The notes under the pieces are model-generated. The model was not told the DNA's origin. It made no database searches and was given only the letters and a program-made list of their open reading frames with translations. From Rhodovarius crocodyli (GTDB lineage Bacteria; Pseudomonadota; Alphaproteobacteria; Acetobacterales; Acetobacteraceae), in the NCBI RefSeq assembly GCF_004005855.1, contig NZ_SACL01000008.1, forward strand, positions 62,001 through 126,000: a stretch of 64,000 nucleotides of DNA, given 5' to 3'. Below, in pieces: positions 39,804 to 48,946 of the stretch; the first letter of the stretch is position 1, and each line of letters starts with the position of its first letter. The translations under genes were made by a program, and so were the position numbers.

Positions 39804-40108
39804 GCGCAGGACGATCCTTTCCCACCCACTGGAGACAGCGGTGGCTTGAGAGTCGTGATGGCGCCCCGCCCGTCCACCTGCCGCGCACTTGTCGGGCGGC
39901 TTCCTTCGGGCGATAGCAGCATGGCCGGGACGGATATTGCTCGTCAAGTTAGCTATTTTGAAAATCGAACACGGCGCCGCGCCGCGGCCTGGCTTGAACC
40001 CGTTGCCATCCCGACATTGACGCGGCCGGCCGAAATCGTCAGATATCGTTGTGAAGTCATGGGCATGATCGCCTCGCGGGGCGCTGGCCGACCAGGAGAA
40101 TCCCGATC
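39804..40108. other. 305-bp divergent intergenic region between the Bug operon and marR
   Basis: No gene is supported here. The right part is AT-rich and contains an 18-bp dyad at 39944-39961 suitable as a MarR operator. The ribosome site AGGAGA of marR is at 40094-40099. The left part is GC-rich with no evident structure. Confidence 0.6.
39944..39961. promoter_or_regulatory. Candidate MarR operator in the divergent promoter region
   Basis: The 18-base dyad TCAAGTTAGCTATTTTGA is symmetric at 14 of 18 positions. Its TTAGCT core recurs in the two sites before the monooxygenase and HpaB-like genes. It is placed to act on both marR and the Bug-CitE operon. Assignment to this MarR protein is inference. 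Confidence 0.45.
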
Positions 40109-40753
40109 TTGAAGCCGGCCCGGAACAGTGGCACCGCCCGCCCTCGCCGCAAGCCCGCCGCCGCGCCGGAATCAGCGGCGGCCGCGCTCACGGTATCGCG
40201 ACCCGAATTGCTCGTGGACGGCTCTGACTTCGTCTTCCGCCGCCTGGTGCACAGCCTGCTGGCCTTCTGCGCCCGGCATGAGGCCGTGCGGGACGGCCAT
40301 GGCGCCGTGATCGGCCTGGCTGGCGTCGAATACACGGTGCTGATCTCCATCAATCACCTGTCGCACCAGGGCGATGTCAGCGTGCGCACCGTGGCCGACC
40401 ACCTGCATCTCAGCGGCGCCTTCGTCACCACCGTGACGAACAAGCTGGCGCAGCAGGGGCTGGTCGCGAAGGATGAGAACCCGATCGACCGGCGTCGCGT
40501 CCGCCTCAGCGTGACGGCCAGCGGGCGGGACCTGCTGCGCCGGCTCGCGCCGCGCCAGCGCCAGGTGAACGACATCCAGTTCGGCACGCTCGATTCGGAT
40601 GAGTTCCACGAGCTGCTGCGCCTGGTGGACAAGGTCGTCGCCTCCTCCGAGCAGGCGGTGGCCTTCCAGCGCTATCTGGCCGAAACCGCGGACGTCCAGC
40701 CGGCCGCGACCGGCGATGTGCTGCCGGCCCGGCGGCGCGCCGGCGCCAAGTAG
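40109..40753 (+). CDS. MarR-family transcriptional regulator
   Basis: 214 residues from a TTG with AGGAGA 9 bases upstream; no in-frame ATG is available nearby. The basic, Ala/Pro-rich N-terminus (about 30 residues) is probably disordered. The winged helix covers about 70-140: VSVRTVADHLHLSGAFVTTV for the recognition helix and NPIDRRRVRLSVTASGRDLL for the wing, the usual MarR DxRxxxxxLT-type pattern. MarR proteins normally repress adjacent catabolic or efflux genes until a small aromatic acid binds. Two AT-rich repeats lie downstream, before the next two genes, and one dyad lies upstream. Confidence 0.9.
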   Translation: MKPARNSGTARPRRKPAAAPESAAAALTVSRPELLVDGSDFVFRRLVHSLLAFCARHEAVRDGHGAVIGLAGVEYTVLISINHLSHQGDVSVRTVADHLHLSGAFVTTVTNKLAQQGLVAKDENPIDRRRVRLSVTASGRDLLRRLAPRQRQVNDIQFGTLDSDEFHELLRLVDKVVASSEQAVAFQRYLAETADVQPAATGDVLPARRRAGAK

Positions 40754-40763
40754 GAAACTTTCT

Positions 40764-40786
40764 TACCTTTACAAGAAAGCTAATCA
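40764..40786. promoter_or_regulatory. Candidate MarR operator before the LLM monooxygenase gene
   Basis: Reads TACCTTT-ACA-AGAAAGCTAA-TCA. The same motif, with a GTT centre and one extra A, is found inverted at 42154-42177. It also sits within a dyad with CTTTCTT and AAGAAAG arms (40758-40779). It lies 11 bases after the marR stop and about 40 before the next start codon. Confidence 0.55.
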
Positions 40787-40824
40787 GCGCCTAGCCTGCC
40801 CCTGTACCGCAGGAGGTTGAGGCG

Positions 40825-42156
40825 ATGGAACGGCCCGCAAAGCAGATCAGGCTCGGCCTTTCCATGGCCGGCCACGGCTATCACCACAGCGCCTGGCTCG
40901 ATCCCTCCGTCCCGCCCGACGGCATCAATGATTTCGGCTTCTACCTGAACCTGGCCCAGGTCGCGGAACGCGGCCTGTTCGACATGGTGTTCCTGGCCGA
41001 TTTCCTGACCTTCACCATGATCGACATCCCCAAGGGTGTGACCGGCCGCACGAGCCGCGGCAGCTTCGAGCCCGTGACGCTGCTCTCCGCGCTGTCGCAG
41101 CTGACGAAGCATGTGGGCCTCGCCGCCACCACCTCCACCACCTTCGGCACGCCCTTCCACACCGCGCGCTCCTTTGCCTCGCTGGACCTGTTGAGCAAGG
41201 GAAGGGCCGGCTGGAACGTCGTCACCTCCTTCCAGGACGAGGAGGCGGAGAATTTCGGATCCTCCTCCATCCTCGACAAATCCACGCGCTATGAGCGCGC
41301 GGAGGAATATGTGGATGTGGTGCTGGGCCTGTGGGACAGCCTGGCGCCCGACGCCTATGTGTATGACCGCGCCAGCGGATACCTGTTCGACCCCGCCCGC
41401 GTCCGCACGCTGAACCATGTCGGCAAGCATTTCCGCGTGAAGGGGCCGCTCGGCACGCCGCGCTCGGTGCAGGGGCGGCCCATCATCATCCAGGCCGGTG
41501 CGTCCGAGGAAGGCCAGGAGCTGGCGGCCCGCACCGCCGACGTCGTCTATTCCGTGCAGCCGCGCATCGAGGATGCCCAGCGCTTCTATGAGGGCCTGAA
41601 GTCCCGCATGGCCAAATACGGCCGCGAGCGCGACGACATGAAGATCATGCCCGGACTGCTTCCCGTGATCGGCGCCACCGAGCAGGAGGCCCGCGACCGC
41701 TTCCGCGCCATGCAGAAGCTGATCGACCCCAAGGTGGGGCTGCGCTACCTCAGCGCCATCTTTGGCGACCTGTCGGACCACGACATCGACGGCCCGGTGC
41801 CGGAACTGCGCAAGGACAAGCCGCTCGCGACCCGGGCCAAGCTGATCCATGACCTGGCCAAGCGCAACAACTGGTCGATCCGCCAGCTGTATGAGAGCAC
41901 GGCCATCGGCAACACCCACAACACCGTGGTGGGCACGGCCGAACAGGTGGCCGACGTGATGCAGGACTGGTTCCTGAACGGGGCCGCGGACGGTTTCAAC
42001 CTGCTGCCGGCCCTGTCGCCCACCAGCGTGGTGGAGTTCGTGGACCAGGTGGTGCCGATCCTGCAGGCGCGCGGGCTGTATCGCACCGCCTACACCGCCA
42101 CGACCCTGCGCGGGCATCTGGGCCTGTCCGACCCGCCGACGGCGCATTCAGATTGA
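40825..42156 (+). CDS. LLM-class flavin-dependent monooxygenase (NtaA/SnaA/DszA family)
   Basis: 443 residues with a strong AGGAGG site. Luciferase-like TIM barrel of the nitrilotriacetate monooxygenase A group: IRLGLSMAGHGYHHSAWLDP at the start, VFLADFLTF, TSTTFGTPFHTARSFASLD, GRAGWNVVTS and RPIIIQAGASEEGQELAA. These enzymes oxidise amines, thioethers, sulfones or ketones using FMNH2 supplied by a separate reductase. No reductase gene is adjacent. It lies downstream of marR and upstream of an HpaB-like hydroxylase; shared promoter-site motifs suggest joint control. Confidence 0.92.
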   Translation: MERPAKQIRLGLSMAGHGYHHSAWLDPSVPPDGINDFGFYLNLAQVAERGLFDMVFLADFLTFTMIDIPKGVTGRTSRGSFEPVTLLSALSQLTKHVGLAATTSTTFGTPFHTARSFASLDLLSKGRAGWNVVTSFQDEEAENFGSSSILDKSTRYERAEEYVDVVLGLWDSLAPDAYVYDRASGYLFDPARVRTLNHVGKHFRVKGPLGTPRSVQGRPIIIQAGASEEGQELAARTADVVYSVQPRIEDAQRFYEGLKSRMAKYGRERDDMKIMPGLLPVIGATEQEARDRFRAMQKLIDPKVGLRYLSAIFGDLSDHDIDGPVPELRKDKPLATRAKLIHDLAKRNNWSIRQLYESTAIGNTHNTVVGTAEQVADVMQDWFLNGAADGFNLLPALSPTSVVEFVDQVVPILQARGLYRTAYTATTLRGHLGLSDPPTAHSD

Positions 42157-42177
42157 TTTAGCTTTCTAACAAAGGTA
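42154..42177. promoter_or_regulatory. Candidate MarR operator before the HpaB-like gene
   Basis: On the minus strand it reads TACCTTT-GTT-AGAAAGCTAA-ATCA, matching the site at 40764-40786 in all but the 3-base centre and one inserted A. It overlaps the monooxygenase stop codon region and lies about 40 bases before the next start. Confidence 0.55.
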
Positions 42178-42215
42178 TTTACACTCATCCGAAACGGACA
42201 GAGGGCACGCGCGGC

Positions 42216-43700
42216 ATGACCATGGTGAAGAACGGCACGGAGCACCTGCGCAGCGTGCGCGACGGCCGCGCGGTGTATCTGGATGGCAAGCTGGTGGGCG
42301 ATGTCAGCCTCGCCCCCGCCTATCGCAATGCCGTGGCCTCCGCCGCCATGCTCTACGACCACCAGGCCGCACCCGCGAACATCGAGCGCATGACCTTCGA
42401 GCTGGAACCCGGCCGCCGCGTCAACCGCGCCTGGCAGCACCCGCGCAGCTATGAGGAGATGGTGGAACGCCGCAAGGCGCTGGTGGAATGGGCGGAACTC
42501 ACCTGCGGCTTCCTCGGCCGCTCTCCCGACCACGTGGCTTCCTCCGTCTCCGCCCAGTACATGGGCATCCAGGTGCTGGAGGATTATGACCCCAGGCGCG
42601 CCAAGGCCTTCCGGGGCTGGTACGAGGATGCCCGCCGCAACGACATCTTCCTCACCTATGTCATCAACAACGTGCAGGGTGACCGCTCCAAGGCCTTCGG
42701 CGACCAGGGCGCCGGCGCCGAGGACATGGTGGCCCGCATCGTGGACGAGGACAGCGCCGGCATCACCATCCGGGGTGCCAAGCTGTTCGCCACCAGCGCC
42801 ATCATGGCCAATGAGATCTTCGTGGGCTCCGGCCAGCCGCTGAAGCCGGGCGAGGAGCATCTCGCCTTCTCCTGCGCGCTGCCGATGAATGCGAAGGGCA
42901 TGAAGATGCTCTCCCGCAAATCCTTCGAGGCGCACGCGCTGAGCGAATACGACAATCCGCTGAGCTACCGCTTCGACGAGAACGACGCGCTGATATTCTT
43001 CGACGACGTGAAGGTGCCGTGGGAACGCGTGTTCATCCACCGCAACACCGACATGTGCCGCGCGCAGCTGCACGACAATTTCGCCCACGTCTACCAGAAC
43101 TACCAGGCGCAGATCCGGCTCTCGGTGAAGCTGCGCTTCCTGGTGGGCCTCGCCCATGGCGTGGCGCGCACGATCGGCACCGTGAACTTCCCCGCCGTGC
43201 GGGAGCAGCTGGGCAAGCTGGCGTCCTTGGCCGCCATCATCGAGGGCATGGTCTATGGCATGGAGGCCGCGGGCCAGCTGGTGAACGGCTACTGGATGCC
43301 GAACAAGCACCTGCTCTATGCCGCGCAGGTACAGAGCCAGGAGACCTACCCGCAGATCGTCGCCGCCATCCGCGACCTGGCCGGCGGCGCGATGCTGATG
43401 CTGCCTTCCTCCGTCGAGGATTTCGCGAACCAGGATCTGGCGCGGCTGATCTCCCTGACGCAGATCTCGCCCGCGATGAGCGGCGAGGAGCGCGTGAAGC
43501 TGCTGAAACTGTGCTGGGACGCGGTGGGCAGCGAATTCGCCAGCCGGCACCTGCAATATGAGATGTTCTATGCCGGCGGGCAGTATGTGACGCGCGGGCA
43601 CAGCTATCGCACCTATGATTGGAAGGGTGCGGATGCGCTGGGGCAAAGGCTGATGGACGGGTATGGGTTGGAGGTGAAGGCGCCCGGGCAGGCGGCCTGA
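42216..43700 (+). CDS. 4-hydroxyphenylacetate 3-hydroxylase (HpaB) family protein
   Basis: 494 residues starting MTMVKNGTEHLRS. It has an acyl-CoA-dehydrogenase-like fold. Family motifs are RAVYLDGKLVGDV, the substrate/FAD regions TYVINNVQGDRSKAF and GAKLFATSAIMANEIFVG, DDVKVPWERVFIHRN, and C-terminal YEMFYAGGQYVTRGHSYR. HpaB proteins are FADH2-dependent oxygenases that hydroxylate phenols; some relatives are 4-hydroxybutyryl-CoA dehydratases, but the iron-sulfur Cys/His ligands of those are not evident. No HpaC reductase is nearby. Followed by paired palindromic repeats. Confidence 0.88.
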   Translation: MTMVKNGTEHLRSVRDGRAVYLDGKLVGDVSLAPAYRNAVASAAMLYDHQAAPANIERMTFELEPGRRVNRAWQHPRSYEEMVERRKALVEWAELTCGFLGRSPDHVASSVSAQYMGIQVLEDYDPRRAKAFRGWYEDARRNDIFLTYVINNVQGDRSKAFGDQGAGAEDMVARIVDEDSAGITIRGAKLFATSAIMANEIFVGSGQPLKPGEEHLAFSCALPMNAKGMKMLSRKSFEAHALSEYDNPLSYRFDENDALIFFDDVKVPWERVFIHRNTDMCRAQLHDNFAHVYQNYQAQIRLSVKLRFLVGLAHGVARTIGTVNFPAVREQLGKLASLAAIIEGMVYGMEAAGQLVNGYWMPNKHLLYAAQVQSQETYPQIVAAIRDLAGGAMLMLPSSVEDFANQDLARLISLTQISPAMSGEERVKLLKLCWDAVGSEFASRHLQYEMFYAGGQYVTRGHSYRTYDWKGADALGQRLMDGYGLEVKAPGQAA

Positions 43701-43706
43701 AAGAAC

Positions 43707-43840
43707 GTTCTTTTTTGGAAAAAAGAACCAAAAAACTTCTACTAATTTGATGTGGCGCCAGGGGTGAAGTGACACCTTTGTCTCTGGCGATCCGCCCACT
43801 TGCAAAAGTCTTTTTGCTTCTTTTTCTCCAGAAAAAGAAG
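43707..43840. repeat. Pair of inverted A/T palindromes, MITE- or REP-pair-like
   Basis: A perfect 22-base palindrome at 43707-43728 (arm GTTCTTTTTT) and a perfect 24-base palindrome at 43817-43840 (arm CTTCTTTTTCT), each with a 2-base centre, lie about 90 bases apart. Read outward, both extend into a similar flank of about 12 bases, so they are two copies of one element in opposite orientation. The first is also placed to terminate the HpaB-like gene. Confidence 0.65.
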
Positions 43841-43987
43841 ATCACTACGCCCCGCTTGACTCCCCCACCCCAACGCGCCTATCCACCGCCCCCGTGGGCC
43901 CATGCCCGCTGAAGGCCGCCCCATGGTGGGGTCGCCCCGCCGCTCCGCGAGATTCGCGCAGCGGCGCGATATCGTTTGGAGTGCCCT

Positions 43988-45364
43988 TTGTTCGAAGGCC
44001 TTTCCGGCAAGCTGACCGCGGTCTTTGACCGCCTGCGCGGCCGCGGCGCACTGTCCGAGGAGGACGTGTCCGCCGCCCTGCGTGAGGTCCGCGTGGCGCT
44101 GCTGGAAGCCGACGTGGCACTGCCCGTTGCCCGTGACCTGATCAACAAGGTGCGTGAGCGCGCCGTGGGCCAGGAGGTGATCCGCTCGGTCGCCCCCGGC
44201 CAGCAGGTCGTGAAGATCGTGAACGATGCGCTGGTCGAGGCCCTGGGCGGCGCCGGCGCGCCAACCGGCATCGACCTGAACGCCCCTGCCCCCGTGGCCA
44301 TCCTGATGGTGGGCCTGCAGGGCTCGGGCAAGACGACCAGCTCGGGCAAGATCGCGCTCAGGCTGAAGAACCGCGACCGCAAGAAGGTGCTGCTGGCGTC
44401 GCTCGACGTGCACCGCCCGGCCGCCCAGCAGCAGTTGGCAACGCTGGCGAACCAGACCGGCGTCACCTCGCTGCCGATCATCCCGTTCCAGACCCCGCTG
44501 GAAATCGCGGCCCGCGCGCTCGATACCGCCAAGCGCGAACTGTACGACGTTGTCATCCTCGACACCGCCGGCCGCCTCGCGATCGACGAGGCCCTGATGG
44601 CCGAGGTGGCCGAGGTCAAGCGCTTCGCCACCCCGCACGAAACCCTGCTGGTCGTGGATGCCATGACCGGCCAGGACGCGGTGAACACCGCGCGTGAGTT
44701 CCACGAGAAGGTGGGCGTCACCGGCATCGTCATGACGCGCGTCGATGGCGATGCGCGCGGCGGTGCGGCCCTGTCCATGCGGGCCGTCACCGGCGCGCCG
44801 ATCAAGCTGCTGGGCGCGGGCGAAAAGCTCGACGCGCTTGAGGATTTCCACCCCGAGCGCATCGCCGGGCGCATCCTGGGCATGGGCGACATCGTCTCGC
44901 TGGTCGAAAAGGCCGCCGCGACGATCGACCAGGCCGAGGCCGAGAAGCTCGCGGCCCGGATGCAGAAGGGTATCTTTACCCTTGAGGATTACGCGAAGCA
45001 GCTGGAGCAGATCGGCAAGATGGGCTCGCTGCAGGGCATCCTCGGCATGCTGCCCGGCGTCGGCAAGATCAAGCAGCAGATGGCGGGCGCCAACCTGGAT
45101 GAGAGCATCCTGAAGCGCCAGGCGGCGATCATCTCCTCGATGACCGCCAAGGAACGCCGCGCGCCGGACATCATCAAGGCGTCGCGCAAGAAGCGCATCG
45201 CGGCCGGCAGCGGCGTGCAGGTGCAGGATGTGAACCGCCTGCTGAAGCAGTTCGACGACATGTCCGCGATGATGAAGCGGATGAACAAGCTCGGCCAGAA
45301 GGGGCTGATGCGGGGCGGTTTGGGCTCCCTCATCCCCGGCCTTGGTAACAAACGACCTTTCTAG
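43988..45364 (+). CDS. ffh: Signal recognition particle protein Ffh
   Basis: 458 residues. TTG start at 43988 gives the conserved [10 protein letters not shown] and has GGAG 6 bases upstream; another TTG 12 bases earlier is less likely. N domain about 1-100, G domain with P-loop GLQGSGKTT at 109-117, LDTAGR near 190, and [14 protein letters not shown]. The methionine-rich M domain has [18 protein letters not shown] and binds 4.5S RNA and signal peptides. It targets inner-membrane proteins to FtsY. Leads ffh-rpsP-rimM-trmD-rplS. Confidence 0.97.
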   Translation: MFEGLSGKLTAVFDRLRGRGALSEEDVSAALREVRVALLEADVALPVARDLINKVRERAVGQEVIRSVAPGQQVVKIVNDALVEALGGAGAPTGIDLNAPAPVAILMVGLQGSGKTTSSGKIALRLKNRDRKKVLLASLDVHRPAAQQQLATLANQTGVTSLPIIPFQTPLEIAARALDTAKRELYDVVILDTAGRLAIDEALMAEVAEVKRFATPHETLLVVDAMTGQDAVNTAREFHEKVGVTGIVMTRVDGDARGGAALSMRAVTGAPIKLLGAGEKLDALEDFHPERIAGRILGMGDIVSLVEKAAATIDQAEAEKLAARMQKGIFTLEDYAKQLEQIGKMGSLQGILGMLPGVGKIKQQMAGANLDESILKRQAAIISSMTAKERRAPDIIKASRKKRIAAGSGVQVQDVNRLLKQFDDMSAMMKRMNKLGQKGLMRGGLGSLIPGLGNKRPF

Positions 45365-45380
45365 AGAACGGAGTAATTCT

Positions 45381-45713
45381 ATGTCCCTGAAGATCCGCCT
45401 GGCCCGCGCCGGCGCCAAGAAGCGCCCCTACTACCACATCGTGGTGGCCGACAGCCGCAGCCCGCGCGACGGCCGCTTCATCGAGAAGGTGGGCAGCTAC
45501 AACCCGATGCTGGCGACCGACCACGCCGAGCGCGTGCGCCTGGACAATGAGCGCATCACGCATTGGCTGAGCAACGGCGCCGTCGCGACCGACCGCGTGG
45601 CCCGCTTCCTGGGCAAGGCCGGCCTGGCCCCCGCCCCCTTCATGCCGAAGCAGACCAAGCAGAACCTGCCGAAGAAGAAGGCGCAGGAGCGCGCGGCCGC
45701 AGCCGCCGGCTGA
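45381..45713 (+). CDS. rpsP: 30S ribosomal protein S16
   Basis: 110 residues: [20 protein letters not shown], then [20 protein letters not shown], the S16 signatures. The last 25 residues form a basic Lys/Ala-rich tail common in alphaproteobacteria. It begins 16 bases after ffh with a GGAG site, and rimM follows after 7 bases. Confidence 0.98.
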   Translation: MSLKIRLARAGAKKRPYYHIVVADSRSPRDGRFIEKVGSYNPMLATDHAERVRLDNERITHWLSNGAVATDRVARFLGKAGLAPAPFMPKQTKQNLPKKKAQERAAAAAG

Positions 45714-45720
45714 ACGCCTG

Positions 45721-46224
45721 ATGCCATCGCTCATTCTGATGGCCGAACTGGGCCGCGCACATGGCGTGCGCGGCCTTCTTCGTCTCAAGGCCCATTGCGA
45801 GGCGCCGATCGAGAGCTACAACCCGCTGCGCGACGAGCGCGGGCGGGAATATGTGCTGTCGCCGCGCGGTGCCGACCTGGTGCAGATCCAGGGTGTTGCC
45901 GACCGCAACGCAGCCGAGGCGCTGACCGGCACCAAGCTGTATGTCGAGCGCGACCGCCTGCCGGAACCCGAGGCGGACGAGTTCTACCTGACCGACCTGG
46001 TGGGCCTGCAGGCCTTCACGGCCGACGGCAAGCCGCTGGGCCAGGTGCGCGCGGTGGACGATCACGGCGCGGGCGCGTTCCTGACGCTGTCCGGCCCGCC
46101 GGAACGGCTGGTGCCCTTCACCCTGGCCGCCGTGCCGGTGGTGGACATCAAGGCCGGCCGCATCACCGTAGACCCGCCGCTGGAGACCGAGGTGAAGCCT
46201 CCTGAAGGCGAAGCTGAGGAATGA
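45721..46224 (+). CDS. rimM: 16S rRNA processing protein RimM
   Basis: 167 residues. The N-terminal beta-barrel begins [20 protein letters not shown], the RimM signature. The C-terminal PRC-barrel has [20 protein letters not shown] and [20 protein letters not shown]. It binds S19 and helps mature the 30S head. Its stop overlaps the trmD start (ATGA). Confidence 0.95.
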   Translation: MPSLILMAELGRAHGVRGLLRLKAHCEAPIESYNPLRDERGREYVLSPRGADLVQIQGVADRNAAEALTGTKLYVERDRLPEPEADEFYLTDLVGLQAFTADGKPLGQVRAVDDHGAGAFLTLSGPPERLVPFTLAAVPVVDIKAGRITVDPPLETEVKPPEGEAEE

Positions 46225-46925
46225 CCTGGCACGCCACCGTCCTGACGCTGTTCCCGGAGATGTTCCCCGGTCCGCTCGGCCTGTCGCTCGCCGGGCGCGC
46301 GCTGCGTGACGACGTGTGGCGCATGGAGGCCCGGCAGATCCGCGAGCACGGCCTCGGCCGCCACCGCCAGGTGGACGACACCCCGGCCGGCGGCGGTGCG
46401 GGCATGGTGCTGCGCCCGGATGTTCTGGACGCCGCCATCGAGGCCGCCAACCCCGGCGACCGCCCCCTGCTGGTGATGACCCCGCGCGGCACGCCGCTGA
46501 CCCAGGCGCGGGTGCGCGAATGGGCGGACGGCCCCGGCCTCGTCATCCTCTGCGGCCGGTACGAAGGCATGGACCAGCGCGTGATCGAGGCCCGCAACAT
46601 GCAGGAGGTGTCGCTGTGCGACGCCGTGCTGTCGGGCGGGGAACTGGCGGCGCTCACGATTCTCGACGCCTGCATCCGGCTGCTGCCGGGGGTGATGGGC
46701 GGCATCGACAGCGCGGTGGAGGAAAGCTTCTCCGCCGGGCTGCTGGAATACCCGCAATACACCCGCCCGGCCGAATGGAACGGGCGTGAGATCCCTTCCG
46801 TTCTGTTGTCCGGAAATCACGCCGAGGTCGCCCGCTGGCGCCGTGAGCAGGCCGAAAAAGTGACGGAAAGCCGCCGCCCGGACCTCTGGAACGCTTTTTT
46901 GGCCAACCGCGGACAGCATTCCTAA
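46221..46925 (+). CDS. trmD: tRNA (guanine-N1-)-methyltransferase
   Basis: 234 residues. It methylates G37 of tRNAs reading CNN codons using SAM, preventing frameshifts. The SPOUT trefoil-knot motifs are [28 protein letters not shown] and the SAM loop [22 protein letters not shown]-type ending is present ([18 protein letters not shown]). Overlaps rimM by 4 bases; rplS follows after 72 bases. Confidence 0.97.
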   Translation: MTWHATVLTLFPEMFPGPLGLSLAGRALRDDVWRMEARQIREHGLGRHRQVDDTPAGGGAGMVLRPDVLDAAIEAANPGDRPLLVMTPRGTPLTQARVREWADGPGLVILCGRYEGMDQRVIEARNMQEVSLCDAVLSGGELAALTILDACIRLLPGVMGGIDSAVEESFSAGLLEYPQYTRPAEWNGREIPSVLLSGNHAEVARWRREQAEKVTESRRPDLWNAFLANRGQHS

Positions 46926-46997
46926 AAACCGCAAAATACGGGCTTGCGCGGGGCTCCGACTGCCTCTATACGCCGCGGCTCGACAAGGACTGTGACG

Positions 46998-47396
46998 ATG
47001 AACCTTCTTCAGCAATTCGACGCCGAACAGCAGGCGAAGCTCCTCGCGGCCCGCGCCGTGCCTGATTTCGCGCCGGGCGACACGCTGCGCGTGATGGTGC
47101 GCGTGAAGGAAGGCGAGCGTATCCGCACCCAGGCCTTCGAGGGCGTGGTGATCGCGCGCTCCAACAAGGGCGTGCACAGCAACTTCACCGTCCGCAAGCT
47201 CTCCTACGGTGAGGGCGTGGAGCGCGTGTTCCCGCTGTATTCCCCGTCGCTGGCCGAGATCCAGGTGGTCCGCCGCGGCAAGGTCCGTCGCGCGAAGCTG
47301 TATTACCTGCGCGGCCGCACCGGCAAGTCTGCTCGCATCGCCGAGAAGATGGGCCTGCGGTCCAGCGCGGCGCCTGCCGCAACCACCGCCGAGTGA
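46998..47396 (+). CDS. rplS: 50S ribosomal protein L19
   Basis: 132 residues from [13 protein letters not shown]19 features include [35 protein letters not shown] and [20 protein letters not shown]. It sits at the 30S-50S interface. The C-terminal Ala/Thr tail is a little longer than in E. coli. Last gene of the S16 operon; two terminator hairpins follow. Confidence 0.98.
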   Translation: MNLLQQFDAEQQAKLLAARAVPDFAPGDTLRVMVRVKEGERIRTQAFEGVVIARSNKGVHSNFTVRKLSYGEGVERVFPLYSPSLAEIQVVRRGKVRRAKLYYLRGRTGKSARIAEKMGLRSSAAPAATTAE

Positions 47397-47402
47397 TTTC
47401 GG

Positions 47403-47425
47403 AAGGGCCGCCATGCGCGGCCTTT
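47403..47425 (+). terminator. First terminator hairpin after rplS
   Basis: AAGGGCCGC pairs with GCGGCCTT with one bulged G, followed by TCTGTTCT. Starts 7 bases after the rplS stop. Confidence 0.6.
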
Positions 47426-47437
47426 CTGTTCTCAAAG

Positions 47438-47470
47438 GGGGGTCGGCACTGCCGGCCCCCTTTTTCTTTT
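47438..47470 (+). terminator. Strong rho-independent terminator of the rplS operon
   Basis: GGGGGTCGGC pairs with GCCGGCCCCC (one G-T pair) around a 3-base loop, then TTTTTCTTTT. Confidence 0.88.
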
Positions 47471-47482
47471 GTCCGACGAATG

Positions 47483-47509
47483 GTTGATTGCGTCCGTAAG
47501 CCAATCAAC
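47483..47509. promoter_or_regulatory. Inverted repeat in the leuC leader
   Basis: GTTGATTG and CAATCAAC pair perfectly over 8 bases around an 11-base loop. It lies 24 bases before the leuC ATG. It could be an operator dyad or leader hairpin for leuCDB. No leucine-rich leader peptide is present. Confidence 0.4.
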
Positions 47510-47533
47510 GACAGCCACTAGCCAGGAAACGCC

Positions 47534-48946
47534 ATGGCCGAGAAGCCCCGCACTTTATTCGACAAGATCTGGGACGCGCATGTGGTCGAGACGCTCGAGG
47601 ACGGGACCTCGCTGCTCTACATCGACCGCCACCTCATCCATGAGGTCACGAGCCCCCAGGCTTTCGAGGGGCTTCGTGCCGCTGGCCGCAAGCTTCGCCG
47701 CCCCGATGCCACCATCGGCGTGGTCGATCACAACGTGCCCACCAGCGCCGACCGCCTGACCGCGGTGAACGAGCCTGAGAGCGCGCTGCAGATCGCGACC
47801 CTCGAAAAGAACGTCGTCGAGTTCGGGGTGCCCTACATCCCGCTGGATGACGTGCGTCAGGGCATCGTCCATGTCATCGGCCCCGAGCAGGGCCTGTCCC
47901 TGCCGGGCATGACGCTGGTGTGCGGCGACAGCCATACCTCGACCCACGGCGCGCTGGGCGCGCTGGCCTTCGGCATCGGCACGTCCGAGGTCGAGCACGT
48001 GATGGCCACCCAGACGCTGCTGCAGAAGCCGGCCAAGAACATGCGCGTGACGGTGAACGGCACCCTGCCCGCCGGCTGCACCGCCAAGGACATCGTGCTG
48101 GCCATCATCGGCAAGATCGGCACCGCCGGCGGCACCGGCCACGTCATCGAATTCGCGGGTGAGGCCATCCGTGCGCTCGACATGGCCGGCCGCATGACCG
48201 TGTGCAACATGTCCATCGAGGCCGGTGCGCGCGCCGGCATGGTGGCCCCGGACCAGACCACCTTCGACTACGTGCAGGGCCGCCCCTTCGCGCCGAAGGG
48301 CGAGGCCTGGGACCGCGCGGTGGCCTGGTGGTCGTCGCTGCCTTCCGACGCGGGTGCCGTGTTCGACAAGGAAGTCACCCTCGACGCCGCGACCATCGTG
48401 CCGCAGGTCACCTGGGGCACCAGCCCCGAGGACGTGCTGCCGATCACCGCGACGGTGCCTGACCCCGCCAGCGCGACCGATGAGACCCGCCGCGCGCAGA
48501 TGCAGCGCATGGTGGACTACATGGGCCTCGTCCCCGGCCAGAAGCTGACGGATGTGAAGGTCGATGTCGTGTTCATCGGCAGCTGCACCAATTCCCGCAT
48601 CGAGGACGTGCGCGCCGCCGCCGCCGTCGCGCAGGGGCGCCGCGTGGCCCCGGGCGTGCGCGCCATGGTGGTGCCGGGCTCGGGCCTGGTGAAGCAGCAG
48701 GCAGAACAGGAAGGGCTGGACAAGATCCTGCTCGACGCCGGCTTCGAATGGCGTGAGGCCGGGTGCTCCATGTGCCTCGGCATGAACCCGGACAAGCTGA
48801 CGCCGGGCCAGCGCTGCGCCAGCACCAGCAACCGCAATTTCGAAGGCCGCCAGGGCCCCGGTGGGCGCACCCACCTGCTCTCGCCGGCCATGGCGGCGGC
48901 CGCCGCCGTCACGGGCCATCTGGCCGATGTGAGGGAGCTCGTCTGA
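47534..48946 (+). CDS. leuC: 3-isopropylmalate dehydratase large subunit
   Basis: 470 residues; aconitase-family subunit that isomerises 2- to 3-isopropylmalate in leucine synthesis. The [4Fe-4S] ligands are in [10 protein letters not shown] and [10 protein letters not shown]. Other conserved stretches are [33 protein letters not shown] and the final [18 protein letters not shown]. Its stop overlaps the leuD start (TGATG). Confidence 0.98.
   Translation: MAEKPRTLFDKIWDAHVVETLEDGTSLLYIDRHLIHEVTSPQAFEGLRAAGRKLRRPDATIGVVDHNVPTSADRLTAVNEPESALQIATLEKNVVEFGVPYIPLDDVRQGIVHVIGPEQGLSLPGMTLVCGDSHTSTHGALGALAFGIGTSEVEHVMATQTLLQKPAKNMRVTVNGTLPAGCTAKDIVLAIIGKIGTAGGTGHVIEFAGEAIRALDMAGRMTVCNMSIEAGARAGMVAPDQTTFDYVQGRPFAPKGEAWDRAVAWWSSLPSDAGAVFDKEVTLDAATIVPQVTWGTSPEDVLPITATVPDPASATDETRRAQMQRMVDYMGLVPGQKLTDVKVDVVFIGSCTNSRIEDVRAAAAVAQGRRVAPGVRAMVVPGSGLVKQQAEQEGLDKILLDAGFEWREAGCSMCLGMNPDKLTPGQRCASTSNRNFEGRQGPGGRTHLLSPAMAAAAAVTGHLADVRELV

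Noticed and set aside
43742-45418. Long minus-strand frame opposite ffh
   Set aside because: Ffh is certain from its P-loop and M domain; the antisense product is His/Gly/Leu-rich noise.
47471-47533. Leucine attenuator peptide before leuC
   Set aside because: The interval has no short frame with consecutive Leu codons and no terminator/antiterminator pair.
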